DNA from: Cinnamomum chago
Taxonomy: Eukaryota; Streptophyta; Magnoliopsida; Laurales; Lauraceae
DNA length: 64,000 bases
Reading direction: 5' to 3'
NCBI GenBank assembly: GCA_038049695.1
Contig: CP142451.1
Span: 6,012,001-6,076,000, forward strand
Shown: in pieces, positions 1 to 10,105 of the stretch
Layout of the letters: each line of letters begins with the position of its first letter
Numbering within the stretch: the stretch's first letter is position 1
Made by a program: the position numbers and the translations under genes
Notes under the pieces: generated by a model
Databases searched by the model: none
Seen by the model: only the letters and a program-made list of their open reading frames with translations
What the model was told of the DNA's origin: nothing

Positions 1-289
1 TTTTCTTTTTTTTTTCTGAAATTTGTGTCAAGAATTCACTATACTGGTAATTCCTAGACATGATGTGACATCTTATCCCCTAGAATCTCTAAATGTCATG
101 TTTCTTCTCTAGCATTTCCGAATTCCAGCCATATAAAATATGTTAAATGACTTTTGGAAATCTAGGAATTCCAACTTCTTTGTATTTTGGTGGACGTCCT
201 GGATGCTCAAGCCCAAAGGAGTATCTAGGAAATCCACTATGTTTAGAAATTCAGGTATTCCCCAAACATGAATTTCAGCAAAGAAACAA

Positions 290-660
290 GCCCTAAGGTA
301 ACATTTGTGTAAAGGCAGCTTTCATGGAAAGATGAAATTGCCACATTAGCAAATTCCACCTCGAAATATGTTTTATGAAGAAGTTAGAAATTCATGTTTG
401 GTGTAAAAAGTTTTACCTCGATGAATTTGTGCTATTTTTGTTTGGTGCAGCTGCGAATTTCTTTGTGAAAACTAATGGGTGGAGTGGGAATGGGAGTGAG
501 GAAATAGGGGTCATTTTTATGTGGAAATGGACATCGCATACCCACCATAGGAAGTCTACTTTCTAGGCTTAGCTAGGAAAAAACTGACGTGGCGAAAATG
601 CAGTTTTGCAGAAAATTGTCGCTCCAAACACAGGAAAAAGGAGTTCTCCGTAAAAGAATG
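290..660. mobile_element. Relic of a Tourist-like (PIF/Harbinger) MITE
   Basis: This stretch resembles, in reverse, the better-preserved element at 34824-35355. Shared pieces include a TTTGTGTA-containing end, the phrase around GAAATTGCCACATTAGCAAATTCC, and the motif AGAAATTCATGTTTGGTG. Ends are too worn to define a target duplication. There is no coding capacity; the short open frame here is not gene-like. Confidence 0.4.
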
Positions 661-1049
661 CAAGTTTCCACAACTTTAAGTGGTTTTTCTGATTTTTGGA
701 AACAAATAGTCATTTCTTTAAACTTGTCTTTTAACAGGTGAAAGCTCCACAAAGTTGGGCACCCCATAAACCCCTCATCCAGCCGTTGGAAGATCTGTAT
801 AGAAGACCATTTCTCAAGTTGAAAATGCAGAGAATAGAAAGTGACTAGAAAGATGCAATGGTCTGTAAATACTGGGGATTTTCTTGTGTTCATCAGTCTC
901 GGAGCCTTGTCCCCATTTTCACTGCTTGCAATTCTTCAATTTCTCCGAAAGAAAAGGATACAGAATAACTGGATAATACAATCTGGGTAACTGGTGTGGC
1001 AGTGTGAGCCCCATGGAAGTAGGAGCTATTGTGTTTCTCAAGCTGTGTT

Positions 1050-1360
1050 CGATATTATAACAGCAAAATGGTCCGGTCCCAGGCATCTATTCGATATGCT
1101 GTCATGTGCCCATTAGATGGACCCCGCAACATGTGCACTGGGTAAATTTGGGTTACAAAATGGGGTAGCAAATCCAAGCCTTATCCCAATGAACCAACAG
1201 CTGCCCCCATGACAAACGCAATGCATACCTGGGAAACAGAGGCTGCAAGGCCAAACAGGAGAATGGTTAACAGGGGCTGCAAGGCCAAACAAGAGAATGG
1301 TTGGTTAAGGTTAACCTCCCGTAGGTGCAAATCAAATTTGTGCTTGTAGGGCTGGGTCCG
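1050..1360. repeat. Dispersed repeat, copy 1 (partner near 6240-6440)
   Basis: This region and 6240-6440 share a diverged block: GACGCAATACATACCTG-like sequence, then GGCCAAAAGGAGAATGG-like sequence, then GGTGCAAATCAAATT. Inside this copy the phrase GGCTGCAAGGCCAAACA is itself duplicated in tandem (about 1241-1310). It is non-coding and of unknown class. Confidence 0.5.
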
Positions 1361-1495
1361 CTTTCAAAACATGCATGAAAATTGAAAGGCATGGGTCCAC
1401 TTCCAAGACCCATATGAAAATCATGAGTCTGTCCCCAAAATCCACATGAAATTTTTGGCTTTGCACCAAAACCCAACTACATGTTTGGACACGAC

Positions 1496-2332
1496 CAGTG
1501 GTGGACCCAAGAATTTTATTTAGGTGGGGCGGATAACAGTCAATTGAAAAGGTCAAAATCAACACCATCAAGCAATAATCTCAACTTATTGCATGGCTTA
1601 AATAAATAATTTTTCATTTTTATTTTTTTGACAAATTAAGTATAAAGAACTCATATCCTATTATTAACACTCAATTCCTACACAATCTTTTTTAACTACA
1701 ATAACCATCTTCTCAAGGAAGCCTTTTATTCAAATTAGTGGGATGAGAATTAAATTAGCAATCATACGACAATAATAAAAAAGGACTATAGAAAATTCCA
1801 ATGTTTGTAAGAGACAGCAGCTCTGTATGTGTGTAAAAATGGTGGCATACGTTTTCAAGAAGAAAAACACAAATCAAAGATCCAATTCATCGAATCCATT
1901 TGGAAGAAGCCTTTTATGCCCATATTTATTTGATTCAAAGGTAGAAATCACATCACTATCCCTTATTGCAAGAGAGAGTGGTGCTCTTGGTGAATCCAGA
2001 TGAAGAGGAAGAAAGAGAAGAGAGAATCATAGAAGAAAGAAGAGATTGAGAGAAGAGAGAGTGCCGACATTTGGGCTGTGATATTATGTAGAAGCCAAGC
2101 TGCCGGAACTTGAAGTGGAAGAAGGAGAATAATTGAGCTAAGGGTTGTTGAGGTTTTTCATTTGGGAGATCTTCGAGAGCGAGAATAGAAAACTATTGGC
2201 TTTTTAGACATAAGGTGGGGCAACTGCTTTAATAGAATGAAGCATGGACCATCTCGGACATGCAAACTCAAGGTAAATTTGGATGTGACCTGGGGCGACC
2301 GCCCCCGCTATGGATAGTGTAGGTCCGCCACT
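1496..2332. mobile_element. Non-autonomous hAT-like element, 837 bp
   Basis: The element begins CAGTGGTGGACC and ends with GGTCCGCCACT, an inverted match of the type seen at hAT termini (CAGTGGCGGA). It is flanked by an 8-bp direct repeat GACACGAC at 1488-1495 and 2333-2340, as expected for hAT insertion. The interior is AT-rich with an A/G-rich stretch (1970-2110) and holds no open frame of transposase size, so it would depend on a transposase made elsewhere. Confidence 0.75.
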
Positions 2333-2340
2333 GACACGAC

Positions 2341-2445
2341 CCCCTCAAACGAAGTTCTTGGGTCTGCCAATGACTTAGCTGGTAGGGACCTTGAGTATAT
2401 TAGAGTAAGTGAGTTTGAGTTCTCCAGAAAGTAAGAAAAAAAAGA
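2341..2445 (+). mobile_element. Possible tRNA-derived SINE relic
   Basis: TGACTTAGCTGGTAGGGACC resembles a pol III A box (tRNA D-arm) and AGTTTGAGTTCTCC, about 45 bp on, a B box (T-arm). An A-rich tail follows from about 2435. The boxes are imperfect and no target duplication was found, so this is tentative. Confidence 0.3.
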
Positions 2446-3585
2446 AACTAATTAATCCCACAATGAAAGTACAAAAACTCATGTAAGCAACAAAAAGAAA
2501 AAAGAAAAAAAAAACCTCAAAATATCTTTAATCGGTTTTCTTAGTTTCTTGGACGGTTATTGTCACGAAAATATTAGTAAAAATCCTTGACTCAAGACTT
2601 CATTTGTGCAATAAGGGAATTTAATGTGATTTGTGGATTTTTTTATTTTCACAAAGAGAAGAATTACGCATTCCTACACCTCCCATAAAAAATTAAAATC
2701 CTTTCTATAGAAAAAATACTTTATTTTTCATGCAAGAATATGTGTCGCACCAATCACGCTCTATGGTGCAATTCTTTCTCTACACAAACGCGCCATGGAC
2801 GATCTTTGTCCAATCCAATGGTTACTCTTTCTTTAAGTACACTTAAATTTTACATGATTATAGAACGCAAAATTTCTGATTTCTGATATATGGAATATGA
2901 ATTCAATCAGTAAAAAGTAGGCCCCGCTATTCAACAAAGATTTTTGTTTAAAAAAGACTTTTATTGGAGATTTAATAATGTTTTTTCCAATCTAGTTATT
3001 CATATTTTTTTGGCTTGGAGATGTGGTTAAGTCCAGGGTTACTTGATTATCAGATCGCAGTTTTCAGTTCATAATCTAAGATTTGCAAATGGGGCTGCGG
3101 TTTAGGTCTAAGATTTCAAGCCGTCTGATACAAGAGGCTCTTTTTTGGTTCTGATGCATTTTCAACATGGATCTTAGGTTATGTAAAGTTGGGTCAAAAT
3201 CCAAGAGGACTAGATTTTAAGCAATCAACAAATTGAAAGTTAAACTAGATCATATAAGACTGTATTACGACCCAAACAAAAGTGGCCCATGATCAAGATT
3301 ATAATTTAATCACAAGGCAGTAAAGGGGTCTTCATCACCCAGTTGAGTCCACTCTAATCAAACAAGGTAATAGTTGATTTTTATGTTTAAGCTACCTTCT
3401 CTCAAAAGTGATAAAGCATGACATCTTTGAAATTTGGTTGCCAAAACACACAGGGAATAGGAGCTATTGGATCCATGGTAAGTTAGTTTGCTCTTAATTC
3501 TAATTACTAGCAACTTTGTTTTCCTGCAATATTGGTTATGTGAATACTCTGTTCACATGTGAACTGAATTACCCAAACACTCACA
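2446..3585. other. Non-coding stretch, nothing recognised
   Basis: AT-rich DNA with short homopolymers. No convincing open frame, repeat pair or terminal inverted repeat was seen. Confidence 0.5.
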
Positions 3586-3586
3586 G

Positions 3587-3792
3587 ATCTTCTTTTTGGA
3601 TCATTGGACAATGATAAAGACCATCTGAAACTGAAGTTTGTTCCGATAAATTCTGTGCAGCCAATAGATATATCACAGCCTGTGTCTCAGGACCGCCGAT
3701 GGCAAATCAAAATTGCTCCGTCTGGTCAGGGATCGAAAGCCCATGAACTAATCCATTTGAAGGCTCAAGTCCCCATCAGTTTTGTCGAATAG
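3587..3792 (+). CDS. Possible 3'-terminal exon of an unidentified gene
   Basis: A splice-acceptor-like CACTCACAG at 3578-3586 is followed by an open frame of about 68 codons ending in TAG at 3790-3792. The residue mix is soluble and protein-like, with the phrase DRRWQIKIAPSGQGSKAHEL. Upstream, ACACAG then 24-25 bases then GGTAAGTTAG (about 3452-3487) could be a tiny preceding exon. No family was recognised and there is no start codon in the frame, so it is either the tail of a spliced gene or a stranded fragment. Confidence 0.3.
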
Positions 3793-4700
3793 AAAACAAA
3801 AGCACATCGAAACCAACAAACAGTACTCTTCAAAAAATAAATATATAATAGAAATTAAAAAATTCCCAACTTTCCAAAGACCGAAATGAAAGAAGAAAAT
3901 GTTTTAAGGTAAATCTGGATCCAAAACAAAACACAATCAATTCAGATAATCATTCCATAATTTAAACCCAAAGCCCGAATCTGCAGATAACCTATGTATT
4001 ACTCATCTGAAACTGAAATCTGTCAGCAATTGTTCCATTAGGTCATAGGTCGGTCATTGTTTTCAAATATTCCAACCCTGGAAATGCCTGTCCAACTGAC
4101 ATTACCACACCCACATACACACAAAAGAACTTTTCCGCGAATTCTTAATTCTGACATTTGGTGCAAGGAATATGGGGCACATAAAAAAACGATTCTTTAC
4201 ATGGATCTCCGCATCACTACACCAAACAGAAATAGTGAATTCCATAGCTTGTAGAACCCACACCCCATATCTAATTACCTAACTTGATGGGGTAAGGACC
4301 TTGAACTGCAAATGATTCCAATCAGTTGCATTCAGAAACTAAAAGAAATAACAACAAAAGAAAAACAGCTCACAGTTCGAAATAGTTCGAACAATCAAGA
4401 AAAATGAAAAAAAAAGAAAAAAGAAAGGAAATCTAGGTTCATGAAAAACTCAAATATGAATTTTGTGGAATTGCGAATCAGGTAGGTAACTATTGTATCC
4501 ACTCGTGTCCTAAACTCAAAACTACATAAGAAAAATGAAATTAAAGAAAGTAGGGATTCTGTCAAAGAAAATGGGAGATTGATCAATCGAACATCCAAAC
4601 GTACCCAAGTTCAGAACCAAATTCCTTGAGAAAAGAAGTGGAAACTATGAAAGGGATTCTTTGTTCCCACTATAGTTTTTCATGATTTTGTTCATTTTAC
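3793..4700. other. Non-coding stretch
   Basis: AT-rich sequence without a credible coding frame on either strand. If the leader candidate at 4701-4900 is real, this would be its first intron or downstream gene body, but no exon was recognised. Confidence 0.4.
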
Positions 4701-4900
4701 CTGAAAATGGGATAAAGATGAGAGCTTTTGGTGCTTTCTTGTTTCTTCTTGCACGATCGATCGATGGATGACAAGAAGACGAAGAAGAAAGAGTGCTTAA
4801 AAAGTTTCTAGAGAAAACCCAAAGTTGGGAAACCTTGAAATATGATACAGCTGAGTGATCTTCCACAATTCCCACCGACTGGGATATGTGAAACCCCACT
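4701..4900 (-). promoter_or_regulatory. Possible non-coding first exon (leader), minus strand
   Basis: Read on the minus strand, a pyrimidine-rich segment (TTTCTTCTTCGTCTTCTTG) runs into CCATTTTCAG followed by GTAAAATG, a good donor at 4700. That is the usual look of a plant 5' leader with a leader intron. No coding exon could be linked to it, so it may be an orphan promoter. Confidence 0.3.
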
Positions 4901-5544
4901 GGGGCCCACTTAAATGAGTATGGCCCAAATAAAGGTGACAAAACTTGACCCGACTTACCAACTCTGCTCGTATTTGACAGCATAAAATACAGATTAGTGA
5001 TAGTCAAATTTGCTGACCCACACAAAAAAAGGGCCGAATTAATTTTCCCGTGGATCTTTTTCTGATTTGGCCTACTAGATAGGATGAAACAATCAAGCTG
5101 AATACGGAAGGACGGATATTGGGGAAATGTGTGATAATTGATACCAGGTGCCAACACAATTAGTGTGTTGGTGGATAACCAATCTTTCATGATTTTTTTG
5201 GCTTTCTATCTTCTTTAATTGGGCAATTCACTTGTAAAGTGAATTGAAGTGAGTTGGCTCAATTTAAGAGACATAAAAATGATGGTCAAATTAAAAGAGA
5301 ATAAAATGCATTCATCAAAATAGATGGTGGACCATGCTATCACATCGACCATTTATAAGATTGCCCATCTTGGTCTCCTTTGAGTCATTCACTCATTCCT
5401 GCTAAAACCTTGGAGGGCTCAATTTTGAGGTCGGGTCAGGTCCATGGAGGACTCTGACTCAATTATTGTTTCCTGTACCTAGACCCAGCTCCAATTGACA
5501 CATGTGGACCCAGACTAACTCAAGGCATGTCTCCAAGCCCAATC

Positions 5545-5546
<2 letters not shown>

Positions 5547-5586
<40 letters not shown>
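5547..5586. repeat. (TA)n microsatellite
   Basis: About 20 uninterrupted TA units. Other TA tracts in this window flank small transposons, but none was identified at this one. Confidence 0.9.
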
Positions 5587-5591
<5 letters not shown>

Positions 5592-7229
5592 GTAATTTTC
5601 AGGAATGGGCAGGTCATCCCTGCTCATTGAAATACTTGGTATATGAGGCCCACCTTGAAGCATTAACAATCAAGGTGGGCAGGGGTTTGAAAGATCTCCT
5701 TTTGACAATGGAAACCATTCGATTTGGGAGCTACACTTTTCAACAGGGTTGGGTAAAAACTAGGACGAGTTGACCATAGGTTTTGCCTTTGGTTGAGACC
5801 CAACTAGTGGCCCTGTTTTAGAAATCGTAGCTTGATAAGTTTCGTTGGCCAATTTGCATGATCAATTCAATGGCCTCCCAGTTGGATTATCAATCGCAAG
5901 TATCGCCACCGCCCATCCCTTAAAGTATCATATGTTTGTACAATTGGGTATACAGATTCTATAACCAACTGGACCCAATTTGGACGACCACCATTGGATT
6001 GACAAAATCTTGAACAAGTAGGTAAAACATAGTGATCAATCTAGCCGTTGGCCTGTTGAAATTGACTTATAAGATTTTGATAAAAGTAAATACCATGGGT
6101 GTTAGGGGTACATCATCAACGATTAGGATTCTCAAAGGGTGGGCCCCACTTGAAATTTTAAGGGTCCAATTTCACACTATCAACTAGTCTAAAAAGAACC
6201 GTGTAAAAATAGGTCTTAAAGTAAATAGCTCCCCAATGTTTCCCAGGTCGTGCTTCATATTATTACTTGATCAAACTGGTCTGAAGCATTCATTGGATAT
6301 CATGTGCCCATAATATTAGCCCTATGAAAGACGCAATACATACCTGCGAAGCTAGGCCTGAGAGGCCAAAAGGAGAATGGTAGGTTAAGCTCAACCAGCC
6401 TCCGGTGCAAATCAAATTCATGCGTTTAAGGGCTGACTTTCGAAGATCTAAATTGTTCAAACAATGAGCCCTCTTGTGTTTTTAAAGGCAGGTCCATGAC
6501 TCATAAAAGAAATTACTGCTGGATTAGTGAGGTTTTTTCCAAAATGTGTGATTAAATATCATAGTTGATAATTCCTATTAAGAAAATCAAATTTTCTAAA
6601 TCATTGATTACTATTATTTAAAATTGAGATTATTACAGTTTTCTAATAATATTTAGAGAAAATTCCTAAATTTGAAAAATACCCTACTGCAGTACTGGTT
6701 GTTTATATTTCACATACGAATGCAATTCTATATTGTTCTTAGTCTTAACAAGTAGACAGTTTGTGTGCAAAAGGATTGAGCTGAGCAATCCTAGACTTTT
6801 CTTGCAAGTAGGTTTAGAAGGTTGCTGAAACAGATTTTGTATTGCCAGAGTACTACAAGTTTTGACCATGGCCAAATTGATATTTTGATTAATATCATGT
6901 TTGAGGCAAAGAGAGATTTCATTCCATGGTTTGGTTCTGGAAAGGCGAGGCTGCATTGTATACAATTTGGTAGCTGTTTTTAACAATTTAGATGCATCAT
7001 GTTCTCTCAAACACGCAAGTGATTAACTTCAAGGATAATAGATATCAGTGACAACACATCTCATGTCGTCTAAAAAGTGCACAGTCAATTCCTTTTCATC
7101 TAACTATTCAACAAACAAAGAGAATATCTTCAACCAAAAATATCATATCAATTATAACTTAAATTTGAAAATTTTGTATCCAACAAATACAACTTAGCCG
7201 TCTTATTTGGTGAAATTTTCAACAATAAT
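5587..7229. other. Non-coding stretch with a diverged repeat
   Basis: The only structure recognised is the partner (6240-6440) of the repeat at 1050-1360. A 108-codon minus-strand frame at 6684-7010 lacks any recognisable motif and is not called as a gene. Confidence 0.45.
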
Positions 7230-7439
7230 ATGGCAAATTTGTGTACAAAATATTCCTACAACTGGATAAGCCGGTGAATACAAGAAAACATTGCCAAGGG
7301 GATTGCCTGCCATCTAGATTTGCACATTGAAGGACCATTTGATTAAAAAAACTTAAACAAACAAAAAAAAGACGCTATACACCATGAGAGCTTGTGTGAG
7401 ATCTAATGCGAGATGACTTTTAGAATGGTCCCAAGACAA

Positions 7440-7498
7440 CTTGTGTGCGATATTGCGCAGCTTCAATTTCAATGTCGAACAGTCCAAGATAAATGTAC
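7440..7498 (-). pseudogene. AP2-domain exon fragment (second AP2 repeat type)
   Basis: After an acceptor-like GAGGTGCAG (minus strand), the frame reads YIYLGLFDIEIEAAQY. This closely follows the core of the second AP2 DNA-binding repeat in APETALA2/TOE-type transcription factors, in which YxYLGLFDxExEAARAYD forms beta strands 2-3 and the start of the helix. The split codon before the first Tyr also fits an exon border. The match fails after EAA, where the conserved RAYDKAA is replaced. It is a short relic, repeated more weakly at 15910-15967. Confidence 0.6.
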
Positions 7499-8488
7499 CT
7501 GCACCTCAAGCATCACATTCGCAGCCATATAAGAAAGGGAGAAAAAGGGTTCATGAGGAAATTCAGGTTACTGTCAAGTTCATTGCATCAGTAAGTGCTT
7601 TTACTCATTTACACCACTGCATCAATGCATCATTCGGGCCCCCATCAGTTGTATAAGGTACAAACTACAAACATGTTCTTATCATAAAAATAGATTGAAA
7701 TGGTGAAATAGAATTCATCTACCAGACCCCAACGTAGTTGGGACAAAGCTTTAATGATGGTGATGATGATGATGTAGTAGATGAATATACCTTCTATGGT
7801 GCAGTAATATTTACACAACATGAACTTCTCCACTCCTTTGAATTCATCCTTTTTTCCTGTCCATTTGTTTAGAATAGAATACATAAGACTTGTTTTTTCT
7901 TTCTTCTGTCCATTTCGTTAGAATAGAATGTACCTTAAGAAAGGGTGAAAAAGGGTTCATGAGGAAATTCAGGTTACTATCAAGTTCATTGCACCAGTAG
8001 GTGCTATTACTTATTTACACCATTGCATCAATGCATCATCGGACCCTCATCATTTGTACAAGGTACAAACTACAAACATGTTCTTATCATAAAATCAACA
8101 AACAAGTCCTTTCACAATTTCAATCCTCGATCGATTTTTGTTAGTTAATGGAATACAACTAAATTTAGGAGCAATGTAGAAATAATGGATAGATTGGAAT
8201 GGGGAACCTGAATTTTCATGTACCCGACCTCAATGTAGTTGAGACAAAGCTTTTATTATGGTGGTGATGGTGATGTTGTCAAAGAATATACCTTCTATGG
8301 TGCCATAATAGTGACACAGCATGAACTTCACCACTCCTCTGGATTCATCACTTTTTCCTGTGCATCTAATTAGAATGGAATTCATAAGACCTTTTCTTTT
8401 TTCTGTCTATTTGATAATAATAGAATTTACCTTGCTTTCAGTAGCATTGTATTTCTCTCCACAAATTTTGGGCTTCATTAGTTCTGAC

Positions 8489-8764
8489 CTTGAACATGCC
8501 ATCTTAAGAAAGGATGGATCCAGATATCTTTTCAGACAAATATCGGCACTATCATTGTCAAATCTGCAAAGTAAAATCAAAAGTTTTTCAGTATCCCCAC
8601 ATCTTCTAGGAAGAATAATAAGAAATTCAATAGTTCTTGCTTGTCAAGGAAGAACAAACGTGGGGGATGATGGCATTCTTCATAGGATTCCATAATAAAA
8701 GATGGATCATCGTTGTGGACAAGGTGATTCTGTTTGGTATGAATTTTAGGATGCCAATCCGAAC
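8489..8764 (-). pseudogene. SCAR/WAVE gene fragment, two exons
   Basis: Minus-strand exon 8764-8641 follows the acceptor TTTTACAG and encodes SDWHPK..., then DPSFIMESYEECHHPPRLF and LDK. Exon 8563-8489 follows ACTTTGCAG and encodes FDNDSADICLKRYLDPSF. These match, in order and splice phase, the conserved N-terminal SCAR homology region of plant SCAR/WAVE proteins (DWHPN, SYEECRGPPRLFLLDKFD, CLKRYTDPSFF), activators of ARP2/3 actin nucleation. The joined codon (AA + A) restores Lys. The intron between starts GCAAGA rather than GTAAGT. The SCAR start exon, the basic and Pro-rich regions and the WA domain are absent, so it cannot make a working protein. Confidence 0.7.
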
Positions 8765-9474
8765 CTGTAAAACAACCATTATGTATCAAGGAATCGAATT
8801 GTGAAATAGATAGAATTTTACAAAATTGTATCATCATAGGTTTCTACAAAACATAATCTAGATTCCACAAGCCATTGGTTGTGGCTTACCATCATCCATT
8901 TAAAAAAAAAAAAAAAACAATTAATTCCCAAGCTCACTTTTCAATAGGCCTTATTAGAAGCTCATTTCATTATGAATTCCTACGTATTCAACTGGCTCAA
9001 GTAACTATACACATTATACTAAATACTATTTCAATTTGAGGTTCTGGTCATCATTAATCTACAATCCAACATTGGATGTCTCATTTGGTCTCTCACTTCT
9101 TTGGGATTATAATGGGTACCCAAATACCCATAAATCTGATAGATGCAACCCGAGAAAAGTGGGAATAGCATGTGACTTTTTAAAATTCAGGCAAGGTTTC
9201 AGGCAAGGTTGTTCACAAGGTTGATACTTGCACACAAGTATATCCCAGTAAATAGGTATCATAAAAACCTCCCCCCAAACAATGATTGAGAAAAACGAAA
9301 AAAAGAAACTGTTCCTTTACTCTTAATTTTATATTTAAAGTAATTACTTTTCAAATTCTTATCCTAGTATGATAAGAGTACACCACTTATAGATTCATTT
9401 CCTACTTGATTATTCATCACAGAGTTTTGGATACAAAAAGCTTTTTTCCTTGTGCACATTAGTGTTAAATAGAA

Positions 9475-10105
9475 GAAATAATTTTGAAGCATTTTTGCCT
9501 GCAAGCAAAGAACCAAACACTAAATTCTAGTAATGATTAAGGGCTCGTAGAATGGAATGAAGAAAGCAATGAATATATGCTTTAGAGAAAATAAGAGAAA
9601 TTAAAATAGAAACAACATACCCTTCAGGTTCATGTCCACATCTTAGAGGAAACATGTGAGGTTGTTACTGCATATTTCAAAATACCATTTCATTTGATGC
9701 TCTCAATACAAAACGTCAATAAAAATTGTGTATATATGTAATTTTTTTGGAAAAAGGGACTTGCCATCATCCAATAGAAGAAACAATTTTGAAGCATATT
9801 TTTTCTTGAAACTTTGTAGAAACATATAAAGAAGGAAAGAAGAAACCTAAAACCTACAAGGAAAGAACCAAAGACTAAATTCTACTAATGATTAAGGGCT
9901 TATAGAAAGAAATAAAGAAAGAACAGTTTCAAATTTAGTTTCTTTATTAAAAAACAGCACATAGATTTGCAAGCAATGAATCTAAACTTAGAGAAAGGAA
10001 GGGAAACTTAAATAGAAACAACATACCCTTCAAGGTTCATGTCCACATCTTGGAGAAAACATGTGAGCTTGTCCTTGCAAATTTCAAAATACCGTTTCAT
10101 TTCAA
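9475..10105. repeat. Imperfect tandem duplication (two copies)
   Basis: About 9475-9700 and 9776-10105 share GAAGAAA(T/C)AATTTTGAAGCAT, AAAGAACCAAA, AATGATTAAGGGCT, and AACATACCCTTCA(A)GGTTCATGTCCACATCTT. On the minus strand the right copy keeps an open run, MKRYFEICKDKLTCFLQDVD, ending at a donor-like GTATGTTG. The left copy has a stop in the same place. It may be a duplicated exon of an unidentified gene, or simply a repeat. Confidence 0.6.

Larger units (their letters stand above)
7230..8890. repeat. Duplicated segment, copy 1, carrying captured gene fragments
   Basis: This block matches 15620-16930 in the same orientation from AAATATTC..GATAAGCCGGTGAATACAAGA to the GAGCCATTGG-like end. 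Copy 1 contains an extra internal tandem duplication: about 7530-7900 is repeated at about 7936-8400, each with the phrase TTCATGAGGAAATTCAGGTTACT and the series CACCA(T/C)TGCATCAATGCATCA. On the minus strand it carries two SCAR exons (8489-8764) and an AP2 exon fragment (7440-7498). No terminal repeat of the mobile unit was identified. Confidence 0.8.

Noticed and set aside
4645..5190. 181-codon minus-strand frame
   Set aside because: No domain, runs through a CT-rich leader-like region and across a good donor site, and ends in unremarkable sequence. Treated as a possible leader, not a protein.
8321..8695. 124-codon plus-strand frame
   Set aside because: It is antisense to the SCAR exon fragments, whose minus-strand match and splice sites are clear.
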